Shown: piece after piece, positions 54,496 through 62,153 of the stretch
How the letters are laid out: each line of letters opens with the position of its first letter
Position numbering within the stretch: the stretch's first letter is position 1
Source of the DNA: Buttiauxella sp965119215
GTDB taxonomy: Bacteria > Pseudomonadota > Gammaproteobacteria > Enterobacterales > Enterobacteriaceae
Assembly (NCBI GenBank): GCA_965119215.1
Contig: CBCPKK010000014.1
Location: forward strand, 62,001-126,000
Reading direction: 5' to 3'
DNA length: 64,000 nt
Position numbers and translations under genes: made by a program
Notes under the pieces: model-generated
What the model was told of the DNA's origin: nothing
Database searches by the model: none
The model's input: the letters and a program-made list of their open reading frames with translations, nothing else

Positions 54496-54966
54496 TTACT
54501 CCAAAATCATAAGTCGCATAATAAACATGGCGCCAAAAGCGTTCAGCACCGAAATGGCTATCATTAATGGGATTTGTTTTGCCGGTATGCCGACGACACC
54601 GAGAATGCGGCCAGCATATTGCACCTGTGAACCCATCAGATAAATGGCAGGGGCAAGGATTGCCAGATGCGCACCGGTAAGAATGCCTTTTTCAAACAAA
54701 GTGATAGCAACACCGATGGCTCCGCCCATCGACATCCAGCCGCCAATCAGCACGGCTGCTGCTTCCCCCGGCAGGCCGAAGACTTTCATCAGCGGGCCAA
54801 ATAACCAGGCCAGGCCGTTCAACGCGCCAGTGATCTGCAGGGCATAAATAATGATGAAGGCCATCAGTACATTAGGAAGTGTGCTGGTGGTAGCGATATT
54901 CCAGCCTTTACGGGCTCCGGCGACGAACACATCAGTGATCATCGGCTTGGTTGTGGTATCAGCCAT
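54496..54966 (-). CDS. yjiG: YjiG family inner-membrane protein (nucleoside-recognition/SpmB-like)
   Basis: This 156-residue membrane protein with about four helices has the conserved segments NIATTSTLPNVLMAFIII and PGEAAAVLIGGWMSMGGAIG seen in E. coli YjiG (153). Start ATG 54966 is chosen, with GGAGG 6 bases upstream, over an earlier ATG at 55002 that lies well inside yjiH. It overlaps the yjiH stop by 8 bases, and the M20 peptidase begins 3 bases after its stop. YjiG and YjiH are thought to act together as a two-part carrier related to spore maturation proteins A and B; the substrate is unknown. Confidence 0.85.
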   Translation of the reverse strand: MADTTTKPMITDVFVAGARKGWNIATTSTLPNVLMAFIIIYALQITGALNGLAWLFGPLMKVFGLPGEAAAVLIGGWMSMGGAIGVAITLFEKGILTGAHLAILAPAIYLMGSQVQYAGRILGVVGIPAKQIPLMIAISVLNAFGAMFIMRLMILE

Positions 54967-55672
54967 GCTGCACCTCCACACTTGTCTTGCGTTCAGTGAC
55001 ATTCAGAATCAGGCGCATCACATTCGCCCCAACAATTTTCATGATAAACATCACGGCTACGCACAAGCCGATGGAGGCGGGTACCGCCGAAGTACCGTCA
55101 ATTGCAACGAGCGTAAATAGCACGGCACCAGATGAGAAAAAGTTGGTGATCATCGCTCCGGCAGAAAACTGGAACATGGTGAATATGGTTTTTTCTTTCT
55201 CGGTTATTTGCCCTTCATCGGCCAGTACGCGCGTTAAGGAAGCGCCGACATCGGTGCTTTGTAGGCTGCCAATCAGCGCAAGGCCGGTTGAGCCAGGAAT
55301 TCCCATCAGAGGGCGTAAAAGCGGAGTCAGCAGTTTACGGGCAGCATTAAGCGCGCCGTAATGTTCCAGTACGTTGATCATCCCAAGTGCAAACATCACC
55401 GCCGGGATCAGGCCAAAGGCGAACAGGAAACCATCCATCGCACCATGGCCACCTTTACCGCGAAAAGCGCTTTTTGCGACATCAACCGCATCGCCCTGAA
55501 GGTTCACATCGGTGACGACTTTGCCAAATGCGCCGTTTAGCGTGGTGAAATCGAATACGCCATACCACTCTTTTCCACCCAGCAAGCCAGAAAAGAACAC
55601 CATTGCGAACAGCAATGCGATATAGGCACCCGGCCCAACGCGTTGGTTCTCTGAATGAACAGAACTTTCCAT
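54959..55672 (-). CDS. yjiH: YjiH family inner-membrane protein (nucleoside-recognition gate domain)
   Basis: This 237-residue protein has about five membrane helices. It has the family segments PGAYIALLFAMVFFSGLLGG and GSTGLALIGSLQSTDVGASLTRVLADEG, and the length fits E. coli YjiH (227). It is the first gene of the operon. AGGAAATGATAA precedes the ATG. It is divergent from queE across a 273-base gap that contains a 9-bp inverted repeat (55804-55832), a likely operator for this unit. It sits at a site where E. coli K-12 has other genes, so the operon appears to have moved in. Confidence 0.85.
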   Translation of the reverse strand: MESSVHSENQRVGPGAYIALLFAMVFFSGLLGGKEWYGVFDFTTLNGAFGKVVTDVNLQGDAVDVAKSAFRGKGGHGAMDGFLFAFGLIPAVMFALGMINVLEHYGALNAARKLLTPLLRPLMGIPGSTGLALIGSLQSTDVGASLTRVLADEGQITEKEKTIFTMFQFSAGAMITNFFSSGAVLFTLVAIDGTSAVPASIGLCVAVMFIMKIVGANVMRLILNVTERKTSVEVQHG

Positions 55673-55803
55673 TTATCATTTCCTTATGTCATTAGAGGGG
55701 AATGCGTTCCTGATGCTAAAAGTATGGTGTGTAAGGAAATATGACGGTGATCAAGCGAGCTGGCTTAGGGGCAAGATAAGTCTGATTGTTGTGATGGTAG
55801 ACA

Positions 55804-55832
55804 CAATAACCTTATGGATACATAGGTTATTG
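55804..55832. promoter_or_regulatory. Inverted repeat between yjiH and queE (candidate operator)
   Basis: CAATAACCT (55804-55812) is a perfect inverted repeat of AGGTTATTG (55824-55832) with 11 bases between. Position and form suit a dimeric repressor or activator site for yjiHG or a hairpin in a leader. The regulator is unknown. The rest of the 55673-55945 gap shows nothing else clear. Confidence 0.45.
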
Positions 55833-55945
55833 CATCGCTCAAATGGCGCTTATTGCAGGACATATGCATCAGCAGCCGCGTTGCGCATGATCTCAACCGT
55901 CACTTCTGCGATAATTACCCTTTACACCTAATATCTGAGATGACT

Positions 55946-56617
55946 ATGCAGTATCCGATTAACGAGATGTTCCAGACCCTGCAAGGGGAGGGCTATTTTA
56001 CTGGTGTGCCCGCCATTTTTATTCGCCTACAGGGTTGCCCGGTGGGCTGCGCGTGGTGCGATACCAAACACACCTGGGATAAACTCGCGGATCGTGAAGT
56101 CTCTTTGTTCAGCATTCTGGCTAAAACCAAAGAAAGCGATAAATGGGGCAATGCCAGTGCTGAAGACCTGCTGGCTATTTTCCAGCGCCAGGATTACACC
56201 GCGCGTCATGTGGTGATTACCGGTGGCGAACCGTGCATTCACGATCTCACACCGTTAACTTCTCTATTTGAGCATCATGGCTATAGCTGCCAGATTGAAA
56301 CCAGCGGTACCCACGAAGTGCGCTGCACAGCGGACACCTGGGTGACTGTTTCCCCAAAAGTAAATATGCGTGGCGGTTACGATGTGCTTTCGCAGGCGCT
56401 GGAACGCGCAGATGAAATTAAGCACCCGGTTGGGCGTATGCGCGACATTGAAGCGCTGGATGAACTACTGGCAACGTTGATTGATGATAAAAAGCGGATT
56501 ATTGCGCTCCAGCCTATCAGCCAGAAAGAAGACGCGACGCGTCTGTGTATTGAAACCTGCATTGCCCGCAACTGGCGGCTTTCGATGCAGACGCACAAGT
56601 ATTTGAATATCGCTTAA
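55946..56617 (+). CDS. queE: 7-carboxy-7-deazaguanine synthase QueE
   Basis: QueE is a radical SAM enzyme that contracts 6-carboxy-tetrahydropterin to 7-carboxy-7-deazaguanine in queuosine synthesis. The 223 residues equal E. coli QueE. The cluster motif CX3CX2C is at Cys31, Cys35 and Cys38 (GCPVGCAWCDTKH), the SAM motif is ITGGEPCIHDL, and the conserved MFQTLQGEGYFTG is at the N-terminus. The start at 55946 gives the exact family N-terminus; a longer frame from 55853 is not conserved. Its ribosome binding site is weak. In E. coli, QueE also blocks division under some stresses. Confidence 0.96.
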   Translation: MQYPINEMFQTLQGEGYFTGVPAIFIRLQGCPVGCAWCDTKHTWDKLADREVSLFSILAKTKESDKWGNASAEDLLAIFQRQDYTARHVVITGGEPCIHDLTPLTSLFEHHGYSCQIETSGTHEVRCTADTWVTVSPKVNMRGGYDVLSQALERADEIKHPVGRMRDIEALDELLATLIDDKKRIIALQPISQKEDATRLCIETCIARNWRLSMQTHKYLNIA

Positions 56618-56619
56618 AA

Positions 56620-56649
56620 CAAAATGCCGGGTGAATCTCCACCCGGCAT
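56620..56649. terminator. Terminator between convergent queE and ygcE
   Basis: ATGCCGGGTG, loop AATCTC and CACCCGGCAT form a perfect 10-bp stem. On the minus strand it is followed by TTTTGTTTT, so it should end ygcE transcription well and queE transcription less well. Confidence 0.8.
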
Positions 56650-56662
56650 ACATCATCATCCA

Positions 56663-58141
56663 CTACGCGTTTGACCAGCTCTGAATAGAATCGACCTTGC
56701 TCAGGTCGCCATGGAAGACCTCATAAGATTTTTTCAAAATCACATCGGTGTGCTTCGTTAACTCTCTGAATATCCCTTCATTCATGGCGGCATACAGCGC
56801 GGCATTTTTTTCTACCGGTACAAAGGTATCTTTGACCCGCACCATTTTCTCCACGGCTATATCGTAAGAAGGGTAAACGCCAAGGCCGACCGCCGTATTG
56901 ATTGCCGCCCCCAGGCTTGCACAACCATTTATCACATTCCGCTTCGCTGGCAGGTTAAAGACATCAGCAAAGATTTGCATGAACAGGTCGCTGTTTGAGC
57001 CGCCGCCAGTGATGATAATGTGCCGGGCATGACGACCCATTTCATTACACATGTTGTCGTAATTATTTTTCAGGGTTAGCGCAACACTTTCCAGAATGGA
57101 ACGATAAATCCAGGCGTAATCCATCGTGGCGTTAAACCCGATCATCGCGCCTCTTTTATACGGTTCCCAGGGATTGGTCAGCCAGTCCAGCACTGTCATT
57201 AAACCGTCGCAGCCTGGTGAAACGTCAGATGCTTTCTTGTTTAACAAATCTTCCGGCGAAAGGCCCTGGGATTTGGCGTCCTGAATCAAAGAGTCGCCCA
57301 ACATGTCTCTTAACCAACTGACGGTCCACATCCCTTTGCGAATACCGTAGCCTTCATAGAGCAGTACTTCGGGAACGGAGGACATGATCGGCCAGTACCA
57401 GGCGGGATCTTTAGGCAACTGTTTGCCATTCATCATCAGGGCGATATAAGTGCCCAACGAAATCACGGCGGTTTCATCATCCAACAACCCAGCCCCGAGC
57501 GCTTCCACGGCTTTATCGCTGGTGCTGCACACCACCGGCAAACCTTGCGGGAAGCCTGTCGCCTGAGCGGCATCTTTGGTGATATGGCCTAATACTGTTC
57601 CTGGCATTTGCACATCAAACAGCATGTGGCGCGGGAGATTAAATTTCTTCATCACCTCTTCATCGTCACTCCAGCCCCAGGTTTTATAATCCACCGGCCA
57701 CTGACCAAAATAGTTGGCGACGTTATCTTTCAACTCGCCGGTTAAGCGGTGCGACAGATAACCTGAAAATGAAGTGACATAAGCCACATCCTGGTTGGTA
57801 TGTTCGTAAGGTCTGGTAACGCGAGCGTCCTGCCAGCTAATCAACGGGGCTGCGGGCGTGCCATCTGCTTTTAATAAGGCACGGCAACAACGAATCGAAC
57901 CAAGCCCAATGCCGACAATATCTTCTCTATTGCCAGTAAACTGGCTCATCAGATCTTTTCCCGCAGCACATAGCGAAGTCCATAAATCGTCGTCAGGATG
58001 CTCTACCGTGTCGGCATCCGGGGTGTGCATAGGTTGCAGCAGCCCTTTGCCTTCGCAAACCACATTCCCTTGTAAATCATACATTACGACTTTCGTGCTC
58101 TGGCTCCCGCCATCAATTCCAATAATATATTTTTTAGGCAT
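56663..58141 (-). CDS. ygcE: FGGY family carbohydrate kinase YgcE
   Basis: This sugar or sugar-alcohol kinase of unknown substrate has 492 residues, the same length as E. coli YgcE. The N-terminal FGGY domain has the ATP phosphate-binding motif GIDGGSQSTKVVMYDLQG, and the C-terminal domain has ITGGGSNSDLFMQIFADVF. ATG at 58141 is chosen because GGAG lies 7 bases upstream and it gives MPKKYIIGIDGG; frames from 58147 or 58189 are less likely. It overlaps the yqcE stop by 8 bases. Paired with the transporter YqcE, it probably phosphorylates an imported substrate. Confidence 0.93.
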   Translation of the reverse strand: MPKKYIIGIDGGSQSTKVVMYDLQGNVVCEGKGLLQPMHTPDADTVEHPDDDLWTSLCAAGKDLMSQFTGNREDIVGIGLGSIRCCRALLKADGTPAAPLISWQDARVTRPYEHTNQDVAYVTSFSGYLSHRLTGELKDNVANYFGQWPVDYKTWGWSDDEEVMKKFNLPRHMLFDVQMPGTVLGHITKDAAQATGFPQGLPVVCSTSDKAVEALGAGLLDDETAVISLGTYIALMMNGKQLPKDPAWYWPIMSSVPEVLLYEGYGIRKGMWTVSWLRDMLGDSLIQDAKSQGLSPEDLLNKKASDVSPGCDGLMTVLDWLTNPWEPYKRGAMIGFNATMDYAWIYRSILESVALTLKNNYDNMCNEMGRHARHIIITGGGSNSDLFMQIFADVFNLPAKRNVINGCASLGAAINTAVGLGVYPSYDIAVEKMVRVKDTFVPVEKNAALYAAMNEGIFRELTKHTDVILKKSYEVFHGDLSKVDSIQSWSNA

Positions 58142-59456
58142 TTCCATTCTCCAGTAATGCTGTGTTTTCTGATGCAGTGCTAATGGCATGAATTTTTCGC
58201 GACAGTAAAAAGGTAAACACCATCACGATGCAAAGCGCGGTCAGCCCCATGATCCACATGTTTCTGTAGGCCTCGGCTGCGGGCAATGTGTCCTGCCAGT
58301 AGCCAACAACCGGGTAGACGAAGACATCTGGCAGAAAGCCAATGACCGAGCAGATCCCCACCGTGGTTCCCATGATGAACGTTGGCGTGCGGGCTTCACC
58401 TGGGCAGGCGAAGTACAAACCGCGTGAGGCGTAGCAGGTGAAAGCAAGCAGCAGAATCAGCCCGATGCCAATGACGACAGACTGCGGATTTTGGTTAGTT
58501 ATCAGCAGCGCAATCAGCGTAATCGCACCCATTAAGGCCAGGAACTGCACCACGCGTGTTGGCGATTTAAACCGACTGTAGGTCGTTATCAGGCCACCCA
58601 GCGGGCCACACATGGCACGGAAAATCTTGTTGATCACGATGCCCATATAACTGGCTGCCACCAGAGACATGCCATAAATTTCAGTAAGATAGTTGGTGGA
58701 GTAGCTGAGAATGGCGTAGATGGTATAGACGCCAAAAATAATCATACTGCAATACCAGGTGGTGGGGATTTTCAGCACCGAGACGATATCGCTGAGTTGA
58801 AAGGCAGGTTTTGTGGCTTCTTTTTCAGCCGTTTCACGGCCAGTGAAACCATCGCTAACAAAGAACCAGCACAAGATGCCCAGGGCAATATAAACGCCGC
58901 TGTATATGAGGATCACCGTTTTGAGGCTGTTACCATTGTCTGGTGTAAACCGGGAGAACACCCACATAGTAAATACCGCCAGGGTCATCACACCGACACC
59001 GCGCAGGCCTTCCATCCAGCCCATGATTTTGCCTTGCTCGTTGTGACCGCCGAGCAATGAAGCGGCTTTAATCGACACTGACCACAGCATCAAAATCGTG
59101 GTAATAGCAAATGCGACCTGAACGGCAAGCATCACCCACAGTGGGGGATAAAAGGCCATTACGCAGCCTAATAAACCGGTAATAATCATCGCGCTGGTCA
59201 TCATGATGCGATGGGAATATTTATCGGCAATAACTCCGCTAGGTGCATAAAGAATAATGGCTGTTATTCCAAAGGTGCTCATGATTAAACCGATTTCGGT
59301 ATTGGAAAATCCCATAAATTTCGCCATGGGGATTTGATAAATATAACGCAGATAAGCCAGGTCAAAACTGACACCACCACTAATGCTTATTATTGCCAGA
59401 GTTACCCAGCGGCGAAAATTTGATAGTTGCATAGCTATTTTCTCGTCATAGTTCAT
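58134..59456 (-). CDS. yqcE: MFS transporter YqcE
   Basis: This 440-residue MFS carrier has twelve predicted helices (E. coli YqcE 425). Conserved blocks are SGGVSFDLAYLRYIYQIPMA in helix 1, APSGVIADKYSHR as the loop 2-3 motif, and CYASRGLYFACPGEARTP. The substrate is unknown. The start is ambiguous: ATG at 59456 lies right after an attenuator U tract and has no ribosome binding site, while ATG at 59432 (MQLSNFRRW) has GACGAG upstream and would give 432 residues. It is the first gene of the yqcE-ygcE operon and is divergent from ygcW. A CRP site and a terminator-like leader precede it. Confidence 0.92.
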   Translation of the reverse strand: MNYDEKIAMQLSNFRRWVTLAIISISGGVSFDLAYLRYIYQIPMAKFMGFSNTEIGLIMSTFGITAIILYAPSGVIADKYSHRIMMTSAMIITGLLGCVMAFYPPLWVMLAVQVAFAITTILMLWSVSIKAASLLGGHNEQGKIMGWMEGLRGVGVMTLAVFTMWVFSRFTPDNGNSLKTVILIYSGVYIALGILCWFFVSDGFTGRETAEKEATKPAFQLSDIVSVLKIPTTWYCSMIIFGVYTIYAILSYSTNYLTEIYGMSLVAASYMGIVINKIFRAMCGPLGGLITTYSRFKSPTRVVQFLALMGAITLIALLITNQNPQSVVIGIGLILLLAFTCYASRGLYFACPGEARTPTFIMGTTVGICSVIGFLPDVFVYPVVGYWQDTLPAAEAYRNMWIMGLTALCIVMVFTFLLSRKIHAISTASENTALLENGNA

Positions 59457-59467
59457 TTTCGACAGAC

Positions 59468-59515
59468 AAAAAAAAGAGAAAAGTAACCAACCCTTGCGGG
59501 AAGATTACTTTTCTC
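59468..59515 (-). terminator. Leader attenuator before yqcE
   Basis: On the minus strand GAGAAAAGTAA (59515-59505) and TTACTTTTCTC (59486-59476) form a perfect 11-bp stem, with a small CCC/GGG stem in the loop, followed by eight T. It ends only 11 bases before the upstream yqcE ATG. It would stop transcription from the yqcE promoter unless read through. Confidence 0.85.
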
Positions 59516-59538
59516 AGCGTCTCTAGTAATTGCCAGAA

Positions 59539-59581
59539 TTAATAACATAGCGTCTTATGGGTTATTGTGATAATTATCACG
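59539..59581 (-). promoter_or_regulatory. CRP site and -10 box for yqcE-ygcE
   Basis: TGTGATAATTATCACG (59566-59581) matches TGTGA-N6-TCACA at 9 of 10 core positions. On the minus strand, TATTAA (59544-59539) is a fair -10 box; the CRP centre lies about 41.5 bases before the start predicted near 59532, the class II position. The transcript would begin CAATTACTAGAGACG. Confidence 0.7.
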
Positions 59582-59634
59582 ATTTAAAATCAATGATGAA
59601 ATATCTGGCGATTAAATATGGCAAAGTAAAATAG

Positions 59635-59677
59635 TGTGACTTAAATCACGAAACTAGTGTTCGCACCGTGATACTTA
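59635..59677 (+). promoter_or_regulatory. CRP site and -10 box for ygcW-ygcU-ygcS-ygcR
   Basis: TGTGACTTAAATCACG (59635-59650) matches TGTGA-N6-TCACA at 9 of 10 core positions. TACTTA (59672-59677) is a candidate -10 box, and the CRP centre again lies about 41.5 bases before a start near 59684. The transcript would begin CCAGTTACTAGAGACG, almost the same as the divergent one. Confidence 0.65.
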
Positions 59678-59701
59678 TTTTAGCCAGTTACTAGAGACGA
59701 T

Positions 59702-59752
59702 GAGAAAAGTAGCTTCCCTTAACGGGGGAGTTTGCTTTTCTCATTTTTTTTT
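59702..59752 (+). terminator. Leader attenuator before ygcW
   Basis: GAGAAAAG (59702-59709) and CTTTTCTC (59735-59742) pair, and an inner TTCCC/GGGGA helix extends the stem through a few wobble pairs; nine T follow (59744-59752). It ends 24 bases before the ygcW ATG. It matches the yqcE leader attenuator in its 5' arm. Confidence 0.85.
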
Positions 59753-59776
59753 GCCCTGAATAAACTGGAGTCAATT

Positions 59777-60562
59777 ATGTCACTAAGCGCATTGAATGAA
59801 TTTTCACTGGATTTCTTCTCCCTGAAAGGCAAAACCGCCATTGTTACCGGCGGCAACAGCGGGCTGGGACAGGCGTTTGCTGTTGCACTGGCTAAAGGTG
59901 GTGCCAACCTGTTTATCCCAAGTTTTATTAAAGACAACGGCGAAACGCGGGAAATGATTGAACAACAAGGCGTTAGCGTTGAATTCATGCAGGTTGATAT
60001 CACTGAAAGAGGCGTCCCTGCGAAGGTGATTGCCGCCTGCAAAGAGCGCTTTGGTGGCGTTGACATTCTGGTGAACAACGCCGGGATTTGTAAGCTCAAC
60101 AAGGTATTAGACTTTGGGCGTGAAGACTGGGACCCAATGATCGACATCAACCTGACGGCGGCATTTGAGCTGAGCTTTGAAGCGGCAAAACTGATGATCC
60201 CGCAAAAAAGTGGCAAGATAATTAATATCTGTTCGTTGTTCTCGTATTTAGGTGGGCAATGGTCACCGGCTTATTCTGCAACCAAACATGCGCTGGCCGG
60301 GTTTACTAAAGCCTATTGTGATGAATTAGGTCAGTATAATATTCAGGTTAACGGTATTGCTCCGGGATATTATGCAACAGAAATCACCACTGAAACCCGT
60401 AAAAATCCGGAAACGAACAAGCGTGTACTTGATCATATTCCAGCCAATCGCTGGGGTGAAACTCAGGACTTAATGGGTGCGATGGTATTTTTAGCCAGTC
60501 ATGCTTCAAATTATGTTAACGGGCATTTATTGGTTGTCGATGGCGGTTATCTGGTTCGCTAA
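59777..60562 (+). CDS. ygcW: SDR family oxidoreductase YgcW
   Basis: This 261-residue short-chain dehydrogenase is of the gluconate 5-dehydrogenase/KduD-like group (E. coli YgcW 261). The cofactor motif TGGNSGLG is at 24-31, NNAG at 100-103, and the catalytic Ser153, Tyr166 and Lys170 are in SLFSYLGGQWSPAYSATK. It probably interconverts a hydroxyl and a keto group on a sugar acid; substrate and direction are unknown. GGAG lies 7 bases before the ATG. First gene of the plus-strand operon, after a leader with an attenuator. Confidence 0.93.
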   Translation: MSLSALNEFSLDFFSLKGKTAIVTGGNSGLGQAFAVALAKGGANLFIPSFIKDNGETREMIEQQGVSVEFMQVDITERGVPAKVIAACKERFGGVDILVNNAGICKLNKVLDFGREDWDPMIDINLTAAFELSFEAAKLMIPQKSGKIINICSLFSYLGGQWSPAYSATKHALAGFTKAYCDELGQYNIQVNGIAPGYYATEITTETRKNPETNKRVLDHIPANRWGETQDLMGAMVFLASHASNYVNGHLLVVDGGYLVR

Positions 60563-60638
60563 TTTAATAATGCAGGTGGTTTCTTTAAATATTATTTAAT
60601 AATGACGATTCCATTAATATATTCAGGAAGGATGAACT

Positions 60639-62093
60639 ATGTCTTTAACACGAGCAGCGATTGTTGAACATTTGCAAGAAATTGTTGGCCCACAGCAGAT
60701 CATCACCGATGAAAAAGTATTGCAGAAAAACAGTATCGATCGCTTCAGAAAATATGCGGATATTCATGGCGTATTCACACTGCCACTTCCGGCTGCGGTA
60801 GTGAAATTAACCAGCAGCGAACAAGTTTCACAGGTTCTTGCCTTCCTGAATAAGCACCGTATTAACTGCGTCCCGCGTACTGGCGCATCGGCGACAGAAG
60901 GCGGGTTAGAAACCGTGATTAAAGATTCGGTGGTACTGGATGGCTCAGGGCTGAACAAAATTATCAGCCTGGATATCGAAAACATGCAGGCCACAGCGCA
61001 ATGCGGCGTGCCGCTTGAAATGCTGGAAAATGCGCTGCGGGCAAAAGGCTACACCACTGGACACTCGCCGCAGTCGAAACCGTTGGCGCAAATGGGTGGC
61101 CTGGTTGCGACACGCAGCATCGGGCAATTTTCGACCCTTTACGGCGCTATCGAAGACATGGTGGTCGGCCTTGAGGCTGTCATGCCGGACGGCATCATCA
61201 CGCGCATTAAAAATGTCCCGCGCCGTGCTGCCGGGCCGGATATTCGCCACATCATCATCGGTAACGAAGGCGCGCTTTGTTATATCACTGAAGTAACAGT
61301 CAAAATCTTCAAATTCATGCCAGAGAATAACCTGTTCTACGGCTATATCCTCGACAACATGAAAACCGGTTTTAACATCCTGCGTGAAGTGATGGTTGAA
61401 GGGTATCGCCCGTCGATTGCTCGCCTGTACGACGCGGAAGATAGTACTCAGCACTTTACCCACTTTGCTGAGGGCAAATGTGTGCTGATTTTCATGGCTG
61501 AAGGCACTAAACGCCTGGCGGAAGCCACTGGCGCGGGTATTGAAGAAGTGGTGGCGCGGCATCCTGAATGCCAGCGTGTCGACAGCAAACTTATCGAAAA
61601 CTGGTTCAATCACCTGAACTGGGGGCCGGAGAAAGTTGCTGCTGAACGTGTGCAGATTTTGAATACCGGCAATATGGGCTTCACTACTGAAGTGTCCGGA
61701 AGTTGGAGCTGTATTAACGAGATTTATCATCGTGTTATCGACCGCATTCGCACAGAATTTCCACACGCGGATGACATCACGATGCTCGGCGGGCACTCGT
61801 CTCATAGCTACATCAACGGCACCAACATGTACTTCGTTTACGACTACAACGTGGTGGACTGCAAGCCGGAAGAAGAAATCAACAAGTACCATAATCCGCT
61901 CAACAAAATCATCGTAGAAGAGACGATCAAACAGGGCGGTTCGATGGTGCATCACCACGGTATCGGGAAGCACCGCACCCACTGGACCAAACTGGAACAT
62001 GGCAGCGCCTATGCCTTGTTAAAAGGGCTGAAAGATCAGTTTGACCCTAACGGCATTATGAACACCGGTACTATCTATCCGATTGAAAAATAG
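60639..62093 (+). CDS. ygcU: FAD-linked oxidoreductase YgcU (AGPS/D-lactate dehydrogenase family)
   Basis: The 484-residue product equals E. coli YgcU in length. The N-terminal FAD-binding type 4 (VAO) domain (about 45-225) has the pyrophosphate segment RTGASATEGGLE. The C-terminal FAD-oxidase domain has VHHHGIGKHR, with the HHH triplet at about 438-440, the signature of alkylglycerone-phosphate synthase-like members. It probably oxidises a 2-hydroxy acid and passes electrons to the ETF-like YgcR-YgcQ pair encoded downstream (inference). AGGAAGGATGAACT precedes the ATG. Confidence 0.92.
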   Translation: MSLTRAAIVEHLQEIVGPQQIITDEKVLQKNSIDRFRKYADIHGVFTLPLPAAVVKLTSSEQVSQVLAFLNKHRINCVPRTGASATEGGLETVIKDSVVLDGSGLNKIISLDIENMQATAQCGVPLEMLENALRAKGYTTGHSPQSKPLAQMGGLVATRSIGQFSTLYGAIEDMVVGLEAVMPDGIITRIKNVPRRAAGPDIRHIIIGNEGALCYITEVTVKIFKFMPENNLFYGYILDNMKTGFNILREVMVEGYRPSIARLYDAEDSTQHFTHFAEGKCVLIFMAEGTKRLAEATGAGIEEVVARHPECQRVDSKLIENWFNHLNWGPEKVAAERVQILNTGNMGFTTEVSGSWSCINEIYHRVIDRIRTEFPHADDITMLGGHSSHSYINGTNMYFVYDYNVVDCKPEEEINKYHNPLNKIIVEETIKQGGSMVHHHGIGKHRTHWTKLEHGSAYALLKGLKDQFDPNGIMNTGTIYPIEK

Positions 62094-62153
62094 GATGTCG
62101 TGCGGCCCTGCGGGGTCGCACTTTATTTTACCGGGAGACATAAGGAACCCGCT

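Larger units (their letters stand above)
59498..59718. repeat. Inverted pair of about 37-bp leader repeats flanking the yqcE/ygcW promoter region
   Basis: The left arm (59498-59535) and right arm (59682-59718) are near-perfect inverted copies. TTACTAGAGACG is identical in both, followed by C or A, then TGAGAAAAGTA and TTCCC with a one-base length difference. Each arm holds the 5' half of an attenuator and a short conserved element upstream of it. The space between (59536-59681) holds two CRP sites and two -10 boxes. The match of leader sequences, not just of structure, indicates selection or conversion. Confidence 0.85.

Noticed and set aside
59468..59752. BglG/LicT-type RAT antiterminator sites in the yqcE and ygcW leaders
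   Set aside because: The leaders lack the RAT consensus (GGATTGTTACTG and GGCAAAACC), and no BglG-like gene or PTS component is in the window.
61000..62000. Long minus-strand open frame opposite ygcU (60945-62000), and similar frames opposite relA, eno and xni
   Set aside because: These are shadows of the coding strand, with no ribosome binding sites, no recognisable domains, and codon patterns that follow the real gene.
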